Below are positions 25,786 to 33,687 of a stretch of DNA of 64,000 nt, one piece after another. The position numbers were made by a program, and so were the translations under genes. Under the pieces are notes generated by a model, which was not told where the DNA came from, ran no database searches, and worked only from the letters and a program-made list of their open reading frames with translations. The stretch's first letter is position 1; each line of letters opens with the position of its first letter. This DNA comes from Streptomyces noursei (GTDB lineage Bacteria > Actinomycetota > Actinomycetes > Streptomycetales > Streptomycetaceae), in contig NZ_LWBU01000043.1 of assembly GCF_001646665.1 (NCBI RefSeq), positions 1-64,000 of the forward strand. The letters are read 5' to 3'.

Positions 25786-26724
25786 ATGTCCTCCACCGTT
25801 CGTGCCGTCATCGTCGGCCTCGACGGATCCCGCGAGAGCCTCGCCGCCGTGGACTGGGCCGCCGAGGAGGCCCTGCGCCGGGAGGTGCCCCTGCGCCTGC
25901 TCCAGGCGTGGTGCGGCGACGGTGACCCGCGCACGCTCCTGGTCGACCCGGTCGTGGCGCGCGGCTGGGGCGAGCGGACGCTCGGTACGGCGGAGAGGCG
26001 GCTGCGCCGGCGCCACCCGGCCCTGGAGGTCGAGACGGAGTGGACTTCCGGCGACCCCGTTGAGGAGCTGTGCGCGGCCGGCGACGAGGGCGAGCTGCTG
26101 GTGCTCGGCTCCCGCGGCCTGGGTGGCCTCGCCGGTTTCCTGGCCGGGTCGGTCTCCCTGGCCGTGCTCGCCCGGGCGCGGCGCCCCGTCGTCCTCGTAC
26201 GCCCGCAGCACCGCCCGGCGGCGGCCGGTCCGGACGACAAGGACGACCGGGACAGCCGGGACGGCCAGGCTGGTCCGGCCGGTCCGGTGGTTGCGACGGG
26301 GGAGGTCGTGGTGGGCCTGGACGTGGCGCGTCCGGGTGACGAGGTACTCGCCTTCGGCTTCGCCGCGGCCGACCGGTACGGCTGCGGCCTGCGGGTGCTG
26401 CACAGCTGGGCCGTTCCGGCGATCTGCGGGCCGGACATGGGGGGCGCCCTGCCGCTGCTGATGACGGAGGTCGCCCAGGACGCGCGCCGGGCGCTGGACG
26501 AGGCACTGGCCCCGTGGACGGACAAGTACCCGGGTGTCCCCGTCGCCCGCGAGTGCCACCAGGGCCGGCCCGCGCAGGACCTCGCGTCGGCCGCGCGGGA
26601 GGCCCGGCTGGTCGTGGTCGGCCGCCGGAACCGCCGCGGCCGGATCGGCACCCACATCGGTGCGGTCACCCACGCCGTCATCCACCACTCCGCCGCCCCC
26701 GTCGCCGTCGTGCCGCACGACTGA
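25786..26724 (+). CDS. Tandem-domain universal stress protein (USP-B)
   Basis: A 312-residue protein, start chosen by AAGGAG 7 bases upstream. Two USP domains: domain 1 with RAVIVGLDGSRESLAAVDWA and LGSRGLGGLAGFLAGSVSLA; domain 2 with EVVVGLDVARPGDEVLAFGF and VGRRNRRGRIGTHIGAVTHA. The linker between them (about 145-170) is long and highly charged (DDKDDRDSRDGQ). Both halves keep the ATP-binding glycines. Transcribed divergently from the preceding USP under shared Osd-type boxes. Confidence 0.9.
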   Translation: MSSTVRAVIVGLDGSRESLAAVDWAAEEALRREVPLRLLQAWCGDGDPRTLLVDPVVARGWGERTLGTAERRLRRRHPALEVETEWTSGDPVEELCAAGDEGELLVLGSRGLGGLAGFLAGSVSLAVLARARRPVVLVRPQHRPAAAGPDDKDDRDSRDGQAGPAGPVVATGEVVVGLDVARPGDEVLAFGFAAADRYGCGLRVLHSWAVPAICGPDMGGALPLLMTEVAQDARRALDEALAPWTDKYPGVPVARECHQGRPAQDLASAAREARLVVVGRRNRRGRIGTHIGAVTHAVIHHSAAPVAVVPHD

Positions 26725-26830
26725 CCGCACCACCGGCGGGCCGGCACCAGCCGCTGCCGGACAGTGCCGCCGGTCCGCCGCCCGCGCCGCTCCCGCACCG
26801 CGCCTGCGGTCCGGACACCGGCGGTCACCC

Positions 26831-26950
26831 GGTCCCGCCGCCCGGACCTTCACCCGACCCCCGGCACCCGTCCGGCCGCCCGGCACCCACGGTCCCGCCG
26901 CCCGGACCTTCACCCGTCCCCCGGCACCCGTCCGGCCGCCCGGCACTCAC
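26831..26950. repeat. Exact-period 60-base tandem duplication
   Basis: Bases 26831-26890 are repeated at 26891-26950 with two substitutions (A to T at 26917 relative to 26857, and C to T at 26947 relative to 26887). The unit starts GGTCCCGCCGCCCGGACC. It lies between a USP gene and the ABC exporter operon, just upstream of that operon's promoter box. Confidence 0.9.
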
Positions 26951-26966
26951 CGGTCGCGCCCCAGCA

Positions 26967-26980
26967 GGGCCCTATGGCCC
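26967..26980. promoter_or_regulatory. Osd-type box upstream of the ABC exporter
   Basis: GGGCCCTATGGCCC, two mismatches at the inner positions but with five perfectly paired outer bases on each side. A half-like GGGCCGTGCGG follows at 26987. The ATPase start is 57 bases downstream. Confidence 0.5.
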
Positions 26981-27036
26981 CCGTGGGGGCCGTGCGGCTC
27001 TGGTGCGGGGCGCCGGTACGGGCCTCGTATGGACAC

Positions 27037-27774
27037 ATGGACACTCATCAGCCACTTCTCCTCGCGACGGGGGTGCGGAAGGTCTACCGGACGGGATCCG
27101 TGGCGGTGCCCGCCCTCCTCGACCTCGACCTCACGGTGGGTCCGGGCGAACTGGTCGGCGTCATGGGGCCGTCCGGGTCCGGGAAGACCACCCTGCTGAA
27201 CTGCCTGTCCGGCCTGGACGACATCGACGGCGGGCGCGTGGTGGTCGACGGCCACGACCTGTTCGCCATGTCGGACGCCGCCCGCACCGAGCACCGGGCC
27301 CGGACCATGGGCTTCGTCTTCCAGGCGTTCAACCTCATCCCGGTCTTCTCGGCCGTCGAGAACGTCGAGCTCCCCCTGCTGCTCGTCGGCACGCGGCCCC
27401 GCGAGGCCAGGCGCAGGGCCGTGGACATGCTGGACCGGGTCGGGCTCGGCCACCGCACCGACCACCGGCCCAGCGAGCTGTCGGGCGGCGAACAGCAGCG
27501 GGTGACCATCGCCCGCGCCCTGGCGGGCCGCCCCGCGATCGTGTGGGCGGACGAGCCCACCGGCAACCTCGACAGCGCCATGGCCGCCCAGGTCATGGAC
27601 CTGCTCTGCGAGCTGAACCGGGACGAGGGCCAGACGATCGTCCTGGTCACCCACGACAGCGCCATCGGCGACCGCGTCCCCCGGCTGATCCGTATGCGCG
27701 ACGGCCGGCTGGTCGACGACGTCCGCCGGCCCGTCGCCCTGTCCGGCACCACGGCCGACCCGCCCAGGGGCTGA
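27037..27774 (+). CDS. ABC transporter ATPase (MacB/LolD type)
   Basis: A 245-residue nucleotide-binding subunit. Walker A GPSGSGKTTLL, Q-loop FVFQAFNLIP, signature LSGGEQQRVTIARAL, Walker B IVWADEPTGNLD and H-loop LVTHD are all intact. The FQ-FNLIPV and SGGEQQR forms are those of the MacB/LolD/FtsE group that works with FtsX-like permeases. ATG at 27037 is the only start near the family's N-terminus. The permease gene begins 2 bases after the stop, so they form one operon. The Osd-type box upstream hints at control by the OsdKR system. Confidence 0.93.
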   Translation: MDTHQPLLLATGVRKVYRTGSVAVPALLDLDLTVGPGELVGVMGPSGSGKTTLLNCLSGLDDIDGGRVVVDGHDLFAMSDAARTEHRARTMGFVFQAFNLIPVFSAVENVELPLLLVGTRPREARRRAVDMLDRVGLGHRTDHRPSELSGGEQQRVTIARALAGRPAIVWADEPTGNLDSAMAAQVMDLLCELNRDEGQTIVLVTHDSAIGDRVPRLIRMRDGRLVDDVRRPVALSGTTADPPRG

Positions 27775-27776
27775 CC

Positions 27777-30713
27777 ATGTATCCCGCCCTCCTGGCCCCC
27801 CTGCTCGTCATCCTCGCCGCGTCCCTCGCGGCCCTGCTGCTGGTCGCCGTCAGACAGCCGGTCTCCCGCCGGCTCGCCTTCCGCCAGATGGCCCGCCGCA
27901 GGACCGAGGCCGCCCTGGTGATCAGCGGATCCGTGCTCGGCACGGCCATCATCGTCGGAGCCCTCGTCGTCGGGGACACCCTGAATTTCTCGGTGCGCCA
28001 GGAGGCGTACCGGACACTCGGCCCGGTCGACGAGCGGGTGATCACACCGCCCGGTCCGGCCGGACGCGCCGCCGTCGACCGGCTGGGCGCGCTGGCCGCC
28101 GACCCCGACGTCGACGGCGTGCTGACCGCCGAGGCCACGCAGGCCGCCGCGATCAGCCGGCCCGGCGGCCGGCCGGTCGCCGAACCACGGGTCCTCGCCT
28201 GGCAGGTGGACTTCCCGGAGGCGTCCCGCTTCGGGGCGGCGGGCGGCGACTCGGGGCTCGACGGCGCCGACCCGCGGCCGGGCCGCGTCGTCCTCAACGA
28301 CCCACTGGCCCGGTCCCTGCGCGTGGGTGCGGGGGAGCCGGTCACCCTCTACCTGTTCGGGACACCGCACACGTTCCGGGTGGACCGGGTGGTGCCGCAG
28401 GAGGGTTTGGCGGGCGTGGGACTGGGCGGCAGGCTCACCCGTGACGCGTTCCTGCCGCCCGGCACCCTCACCGCCGCCGCCCGCGCGGCGGGAGCGGAGC
28501 CGCGCACGGTCACCTTCGTGTCCAACCGGGGCGGCGTCGAGGGCGGCGACGCGCTGACCGGCACGGTGACGGCGGACATCCGCGAGGCGCTCGGCCCGCT
28601 CGCCGGCCAGTCGGCGATCGAGACGCCGAAGCACACCGTCCTGCGGGACGCCAAGGCCGCCGGGGACTCCCTGGGAGCCCTCTTCCTCATGATCGGCAGC
28701 TTCAGCATCATCGCCGGGGCCCTGCTGCTGGTGAACATCTTCGTCATGCTGGGCGAGGAGCGGAAACCCCAGATGGGCATGGTGCGGGCCGTCGGTATGA
28801 AGCGCTCGCGGCTGATCGGTTCCTTCACGCTCGAAGGGGCCGCCTACGCACTGCTGTCCGCGCTGCCCGGCGTCGCCATCGGCGTCGGCATCGGCTGGGG
28901 GGTCGCCGTGATCGCCGCGGAGATCTTCCGCGGCTGGTCGGTCGGCGGGAGCAGCATCGACATCGTCTTCGCCGTCACCCCCACCAGCGTGCTCAACGGG
29001 GTGGCCATGGGCCTGCTGATCGCCTTCGCGGCGATCCTCGCGACGACCGTGCGGATCAGCCGGTTCAACATCATCGCCGCCATCCGGGACCTCCCGCCCG
29101 GCACGGGCCGGGCACCCGGCCGCAGGCTGCTGATCGTCTCCAGCACCCTGGCCGTGCTGTGCGCGCTCGCGGCCGTCCCCGCCGTCGCGCGGAGCCAGGC
29201 CGAGCAGACCTACCTCCTGCCCGCCCTCGCGCTCGCCTTCGCCACGCCCGCCCTCCTGCGCGTGCTGCCGAGACGCACGGCCACCACGCTGGTGGCGGGT
29301 GCCGTGCTGGGCTGGACCCTGCTGGCGCCGGTCGTCCGTCCCCGCATCTTCGACACGCCGTCGATGTCCGTCTACGTCATCCAGGGCAGCCTGGCGGCGT
29401 TCTCCGCCGTGTTCCTGGTCAGCGAGAACCAGAAGACCCTGCTGCGGCCGGTACGACGGCTGCTGGAACGCCCCTCGGAACCCGGCCTGGCGGCACGGCT
29501 CGCGGTCGCCTACCCCCTCGCCAAGAGGTTCCGCACCGGTGCGACGCTGGTGATGTACACCCTGATCGTCTTCGTGCTCGCCCTGCTGACCCAGATCTCG
29601 GGCGTCCTCAACGCCAGTGTCGACAGCGCCGTCGCCGATGCCACCGCCGGATACTCCCTCCGGCTCGACTACAACGCGCAGGTCGCCGGGGACCGGCTGC
29701 TGACGGATCTCCGGCGCGGCCCCGCGGCCGACGGGACCGCCGCCGTCACCCCGCTGCTCAACGCGAGCGGCCGGGCCACCGATCCCGGGCGGCGCACCGG
29801 CCAGCCGCTGGACACGGCGGTCGTGGGCGTGCCCGACGGCGCGATCACCAACATCGCCTTCCGCGAGCGGCTGGCCGGGCTGCCCGACGACGCCGCCGTG
29901 TGGCGGGCCCTCGCCGCCGACCCGCGGTACGTCGTCGTCGACGCGTTCTTCGGCAGCACCGGAGGCCCCGCCGGCGACTACTACGACCCGGGGGACACCC
30001 TGGCCGTGACCGACCCGCGCACCGGCCGCACCGAGCGGAAGACCATCGCCGGAGTCCTCGCCAACGGCATGGTCTTCTACCCGGGCACCGGCGCCAGTTC
30101 GACGGTCTACCCCGTCGTCATGGGCGAGAACGGCATGCGCGACCTCTTCGGCGCACAGGCGCAGAACGCCTCCGCGCTCGTCAGGACGGGCCCCGGGACG
30201 TCTCCCGAGAGCCTGGCGACCCGGCTCCAGGGCGAGTACCTCTCGTCGAGCCTGGTCGCCACGCCGATCGCGTCCGACGTACGGCAGCAGTTCGACTCCA
30301 GCACCGCCTTCTTCCGGCTGATGCAGGGCTTCCTGGCCCTGGGCCTGCTGGTGGGCGTCACCGGCCTCGGCGTGGTCATGGTCCGCGCCGTACGCGAGCG
30401 GCGGCGCACGATCGGCATACTGCGGGCCCTCGGCTTCAGGGCCCGGACGGTACAGCGCTCCTTCCTGTGGGAAAGCGCCTTCATCGCCGTGGAGGGCATC
30501 GTGCTGGGCTCCGTGCTCGGGGTGCTCACCACCTGGCTCATGTACCGCAACAGTGCGGCGTTCGAGGGCCTGGAGGGAGGGTTCCCCATCGAGTGGGCCA
30601 GCATCGGCGTGCTGGCGGCCGCGACGTTCGCCGCGTCCCTCCTGGCCACCGTCGGACCGGCGCGCCGCGCGGCCGCCATCCGCCCGGCCCTCGCCGTCCG
30701 CGTCTCGGAGTGA
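27777..30713 (+). CDS. Large FtsX-like ABC permease
   Basis: A 978-residue membrane protein. An N-terminal helix (MYPALLAPLLVILAASLAAL) and a second one near 45-70 precede a large extracytoplasmic domain; then the first FtsX block (AGALLLVNIFVMLGEERKPQ with conserved MGMVRAVGMKRSRL), several further helices, a second external domain, and a second FtsX block at the C-terminus (RRRTIGILRALGFRARTVQR, FAASLLATVGPARRAAAI). The double FtsX layout is that of Streptomyces exporters for lipoproteins, peptides or drugs. The start overlaps nothing but follows the ATPase stop by 2 bases. Substrate unknown. Confidence 0.9.
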   Translation: MYPALLAPLLVILAASLAALLLVAVRQPVSRRLAFRQMARRRTEAALVISGSVLGTAIIVGALVVGDTLNFSVRQEAYRTLGPVDERVITPPGPAGRAAVDRLGALAADPDVDGVLTAEATQAAAISRPGGRPVAEPRVLAWQVDFPEASRFGAAGGDSGLDGADPRPGRVVLNDPLARSLRVGAGEPVTLYLFGTPHTFRVDRVVPQEGLAGVGLGGRLTRDAFLPPGTLTAAARAAGAEPRTVTFVSNRGGVEGGDALTGTVTADIREALGPLAGQSAIETPKHTVLRDAKAAGDSLGALFLMIGSFSIIAGALLLVNIFVMLGEERKPQMGMVRAVGMKRSRLIGSFTLEGAAYALLSALPGVAIGVGIGWGVAVIAAEIFRGWSVGGSSIDIVFAVTPTSVLNGVAMGLLIAFAAILATTVRISRFNIIAAIRDLPPGTGRAPGRRLLIVSSTLAVLCALAAVPAVARSQAEQTYLLPALALAFATPALLRVLPRRTATTLVAGAVLGWTLLAPVVRPRIFDTPSMSVYVIQGSLAAFSAVFLVSENQKTLLRPVRRLLERPSEPGLAARLAVAYPLAKRFRTGATLVMYTLIVFVLALLTQISGVLNASVDSAVADATAGYSLRLDYNAQVAGDRLLTDLRRGPAADGTAAVTPLLNASGRATDPGRRTGQPLDTAVVGVPDGAITNIAFRERLAGLPDDAAVWRALAADPRYVVVDAFFGSTGGPAGDYYDPGDTLAVTDPRTGRTERKTIAGVLANGMVFYPGTGASSTVYPVVMGENGMRDLFGAQAQNASALVRTGPGTSPESLATRLQGEYLSSSLVATPIASDVRQQFDSSTAFFRLMQGFLALGLLVGVTGLGVVMVRAVRERRRTIGILRALGFRARTVQRSFLWESAFIAVEGIVLGSVLGVLTTWLMYRNSAAFEGLEGGFPIEWASIGVLAAATFAASLLATVGPARRAAAIRPALAVRVSE

Positions 30714-31034
30714 CACGGGAACCGGTCGGGTCGCGGCACCGGCGGCGGTACGCCGGACCGGGCGGCACCGGCACCACGGGGGCCGAGCCGCCCGCCGGTT
30801 GCGCCGCCACGGGTCGGCGGGACCCTGGAAGGGACCACACGGGCCGTAACCCGCGTGAGGTCGCTCCGGCCGGGGGCCGCCCCCCGATCCTCCGGGCACG
30901 CGGCACCGCCCGCCGGACGGCCGGTGCCGGAGTGGCCCGTCCGCCCCCTTCCGGGGGCCGACCGGCCCCAGCGCCCGGGGGCGTGGCGGCGGGACCGTGG
31001 TGGTGTACCGCCAACAGGAAGGCAGGGCGACGTC
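30714..31034. promoter_or_regulatory. adh promoter region with two Osd-type boxes, one perfect
   Basis: A perfect box GGGCCGACCGGCCC lies at 30955-30968 (seven paired bases each side when flanks are included, 30954-30969) and a weaker one, TGGCCCGTCCGCCCC, at 30933-30947, 22 bases upstream. The alcohol dehydrogenase ATG is 66 bases downstream. The remaining stretch holds no gene. Confidence 0.65.
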
Positions 31035-32105
31035 ATGAAGGCACTGGTGTTCCACGGACCCGGACAGACGTCCTGGCAGGACGTTCCCGACCCCGGCATC
31101 AAGGACGCGGCCGACGCGGTGATCCGTGTCGAGGCCGTCACCATCTGCGGTACGGACCTGCACATCGTCAAGGGCGACGTGCCCGAGGTGACCCCCGGAA
31201 CGGTCCTGGGCCACGAGGCGGTGGGCGAGGTCGTGGAGGTCGGCGGCGACGTCCGCACGGTCCGCCCAGGCGACCGGGTGCTGATCTCCTGCATCGCCGC
31301 CTGCGGCCGCTGCGGGTTCTGCCGGGAGAACCGGTACGGGCAGTGCCGGGGCGGCGGCGGCTGGGTGCTCGGGCACCTCATCGACGGCACCCAGGCCGAG
31401 TACGTCCGCGTCCCCTTCGCCGACCTCTCGGTGCACCCCCTGCCGAGCGCCGTCACCAGCGAGGACGCGGTCCTGCTGGCGGACATCTTCCCCACGGGCT
31501 ACGAGGTCGGCGTGCTCAACGGGCGCGTACGGCCCGGGGACACGCTCGTCGTGGTCGGGGCCGGGCCGATCGGACTCGCCACGATCGCGACCGCCCGGCT
31601 CTACACGCCCGGACGGATCATCGCCGTCGACCTCGCGGAGTCCCGGCTCGAGGCCGCACGCTCGATGGGCGCCGACGCCACCGTCAGCGCCACCGAGGAC
31701 CCGGAGCAGCTGGTCCGGGACCTCACCGACGGCCTGGGCGCCGACGTGGTGGTCGAGGCAGTCGGCGTACCGGAGGCGTTCGAACAGTGCACGCGCATGG
31801 TCCGGCCCGGCGGCCACGTCGCCAATGTCGGGGTGCACGGCAAGCCGGCGGCGCTCCACCTCGAAGACCTGTGGATCAAGGACGTCACGATCACCACGGG
31901 CCTGGTGGACACCCACTCCACCCCGCTGCTGCTGCGCATGATGGCGGCCGGCCGGCTGCCGGCGGCATCGGCGATGGTGACCCACCGGTTCGAACTGGCG
32001 CAGATGGAGGAGGCGTACGAGGTCTTCTCCGGCGCCGCGCACACCGGGGCGCTCAAGGTGGTGCTGGGCGGCCCCAAGCACGACGAGATCAGTGTGGCCG
32101 CCTGA
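31035..32105 (+). CDS. Zinc-dependent alcohol dehydrogenase
   Basis: A 356-residue medium-chain dehydrogenase. Catalytic zinc ligands Cys38 (VTICGTDLH), His60-Glu61 (LGHEAVGE); structural zinc cysteines 90, 93, 96 and 104 (AACGRCGFC...QC). Nucleotide fold VVVGAGPIGLATIATA followed by acidic Asp (AVDLAESR), favouring NAD(H). Expected reaction: reversible oxidation of a primary alcohol to aldehyde, useful for re-oxidising NADH when oxygen is scarce. GGAAGGCAGGG precedes the ATG. A perfect Osd-type box lies upstream, and a USP gene follows 78 bases later, likely in the same transcript. Confidence 0.93.
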   Translation: MKALVFHGPGQTSWQDVPDPGIKDAADAVIRVEAVTICGTDLHIVKGDVPEVTPGTVLGHEAVGEVVEVGGDVRTVRPGDRVLISCIAACGRCGFCRENRYGQCRGGGGWVLGHLIDGTQAEYVRVPFADLSVHPLPSAVTSEDAVLLADIFPTGYEVGVLNGRVRPGDTLVVVGAGPIGLATIATARLYTPGRIIAVDLAESRLEAARSMGADATVSATEDPEQLVRDLTDGLGADVVVEAVGVPEAFEQCTRMVRPGGHVANVGVHGKPAALHLEDLWIKDVTITTGLVDTHSTPLLLRMMAAGRLPAASAMVTHRFELAQMEEAYEVFSGAAHTGALKVVLGGPKHDEISVAA

Positions 32106-32183
32106 CGGAGCCCGTCACCGGCGCCACCACCGGGTGGTCGCCGCAGCACCCCCGTACGGCCGCGACGTCACCCGGAGGCACAC

Positions 32184-33107
32184 ATGAGCAGGACGATCAC
32201 CGTAGGCGTGGACGGCTCGGCGGAGAGCAACGCCGCCGCCGCGTGGGCGGCCCGTGAGGCGGTGCTCCGGGGCCTGCCCCTGACCCTGCTCCAGGCCGGC
32301 TACGAGCCGGCACCCCGTACCCACCTGCCGGAGATCGACGTACCGGCCGAGCGGGAGGACCGGGCGCTGGACTTCCTCGGCAACAGGCTCCTGGCGGACC
32401 ACTCCGACCTGCGTCTCGTGCCCCACCGGACCGCGCAGGCGCCGGTCCCGGCCCTGCTGGAGGCGGCGGAGTCCTCCGCCCTGCTGGCCCTCGGGTCGCA
32501 GGGGTTCAGCAGTCTGGAGGGTTTCATGGTCGGGTCGGTGGCACTGGACGTCACGGCCCGGGCGCGGGGCCCGGTCGTCCTCGTCCGCGCCGGCGAGCGG
32601 GCACGGGACGAACGCACCCCCTCCGCCACCATGTCCCCGGAGGCGCCGTTCCTCCCCGTGGTCCTCGGCCTCGACCTGGAGCACCCGGGTGAGGAACTGC
32701 TGACGTTCGCGTTCGAGGCGGCGAAGGCGAGGGCGGCGTCGCTGACGGTCGTGTACGCGTGGAAGGCGCCCGTCCCGCGCCCCCACGGCCGGACCGACGA
32801 CCCGCCGCCACCGGCCGGACCCGGCGACACCCGCAACGCGGTGCGGCTCTCCCTCGCCGCCGCACTCCGCCCGTGGCGCGCGAAGTACCCGGGGGTGGCC
32901 GTCACGGAACGGCTGGCCGAGGAACGCGCCGCCCACTGCCTGCGCCTGGCCGGCGAGGACGCGAGCCTCCTGGTCGTCGGCCACCGCGCCGACACGGGCG
33001 CCCGCCTCGGACCCGTGACCCACGCGATGATCCACCACGCCGCCTGCCCGCTGGCCGTGGTGCCGCACACCTCCCAGGACGTCCCCGCCGGAGGCCACCA
33101 TGGATGA
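32184..33107 (+). CDS. Tandem-domain universal stress protein (USP-C)
   Basis: A 307-residue two-domain USP. Domain 1: TITVGVDGSAESNAAAAWAA, but its nucleotide loop reads LGSQGFSSLEGFMVGSVALD, in which the first glycines are partly replaced. Domain 2: VVLGLDLEHPGEELLTFAFE and VGHRADTGARLGPVTHAMIH, keeping the final G-S/T region only partly. ATP binding may thus be weaker than in the other copies. CGGAGG precedes the ATG. Its 3' end overlaps the next gene by 8 bases, so translation of the two is coupled. Confidence 0.9.
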   Translation: MSRTITVGVDGSAESNAAAAWAAREAVLRGLPLTLLQAGYEPAPRTHLPEIDVPAEREDRALDFLGNRLLADHSDLRLVPHRTAQAPVPALLEAAESSALLALGSQGFSSLEGFMVGSVALDVTARARGPVVLVRAGERARDERTPSATMSPEAPFLPVVLGLDLEHPGEELLTFAFEAAKARAASLTVVYAWKAPVPRPHGRTDDPPPPAGPGDTRNAVRLSLAAALRPWRAKYPGVAVTERLAEERAAHCLRLAGEDASLLVVGHRADTGARLGPVTHAMIHHAACPLAVVPHTSQDVPAGGHHG

Positions 33108-33687
33108 GCAAGGACCCCTTCGCCCGCAGGAGGCGTGGCCCGGCGTGGCCGCGTGCTTCCTCGCCACGCCCGCGCTGCTCGTCCGGGGCCTGATCCACCT
33201 GCCGGAGGAACGGCTGGGCACGAGGATCCGGTTCGCCGACGGCACCTCGGCCCCGGTGTACCGGGAGACCCGCCTCGGCAGCGGCCTGGCCAGGGACCCG
33301 TGCACCCTGGTCGTCGCCTTCCGGCTGCGCCTGGTCGGCGGGGCCGGCCACACCGCGTTCCGCAAGGAGAGCCTGCTCAACACCCCTCTGTTCGTCGGCT
33401 TCCCGGGCTTCGCCTCCAAGCTGTGGCTGGCCCACGACGAGCGGAACCGCTACCGCGGCGTGTACGAGTGGGACGGTACCGGACGCGCCGAGCACTACGC
33501 CCGGTCCCTGTGGCGGGTCCTGGCGCTGGTCAGCGAGCCGGGATCCATCCGGTACACCGTCCTGCCCGGGCTGCGCCGCGACGACTTCCTCGCCGGCACC
33601 GGAGAGCTGGGCACAAACACATGGCCGGGCGCGGACCCGGGACGGGACGGCTCCGAGGAGTGGTGGCGCGTCCAGGACACGCCGTGA
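33100..33687 (+). CDS. YdhR-like hypothetical protein coupled to a flavin monooxygenase
   Basis: A 195-residue soluble protein. It starts inside the end of the USP gene (8-base overlap) and its stop overlaps the GTG of the following monooxygenase (GTGA), so all three are translationally coupled. The C-terminal half (GFPGFASKLWLAHDERNRYR, GVYEWDGTGRAEHYARSLWR, VLALVSEPGSIRYTVLPGLR) resembles the ferredoxin-like fold of YdhR-type putative monooxygenases. The role is unknown; it may assist the adjacent FAD enzyme (inference from coupling). Confidence 0.65.
   Translation: MDEQGPLRPQEAWPGVAACFLATPALLVRGLIHLPEERLGTRIRFADGTSAPVYRETRLGSGLARDPCTLVVAFRLRLVGGAGHTAFRKESLLNTPLFVGFPGFASKLWLAHDERNRYRGVYEWDGTGRAEHYARSLWRVLALVSEPGSIRYTVLPGLRRDDFLAGTGELGTNTWPGADPGRDGSEEWWRVQDTP

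Noticed and set aside
26831..26950. The 60-base tandem duplication as a CRISPR array
   Set aside because: Only two contiguous copies, no unique spacers and no cas genes in the window.
30831..30845. GGGACCACACGGGCC as a further box
   Set aside because: Only one half-site fits; a perfect box lies 110 bases downstream nearer the gene.
27084..32081. A 1665-codon minus-strand open frame across the ABC exporter and alcohol dehydrogenase genes
   Set aside because: It is antisense to two clearly recognisable genes and shows no domain; it arises from the GC codon bias.
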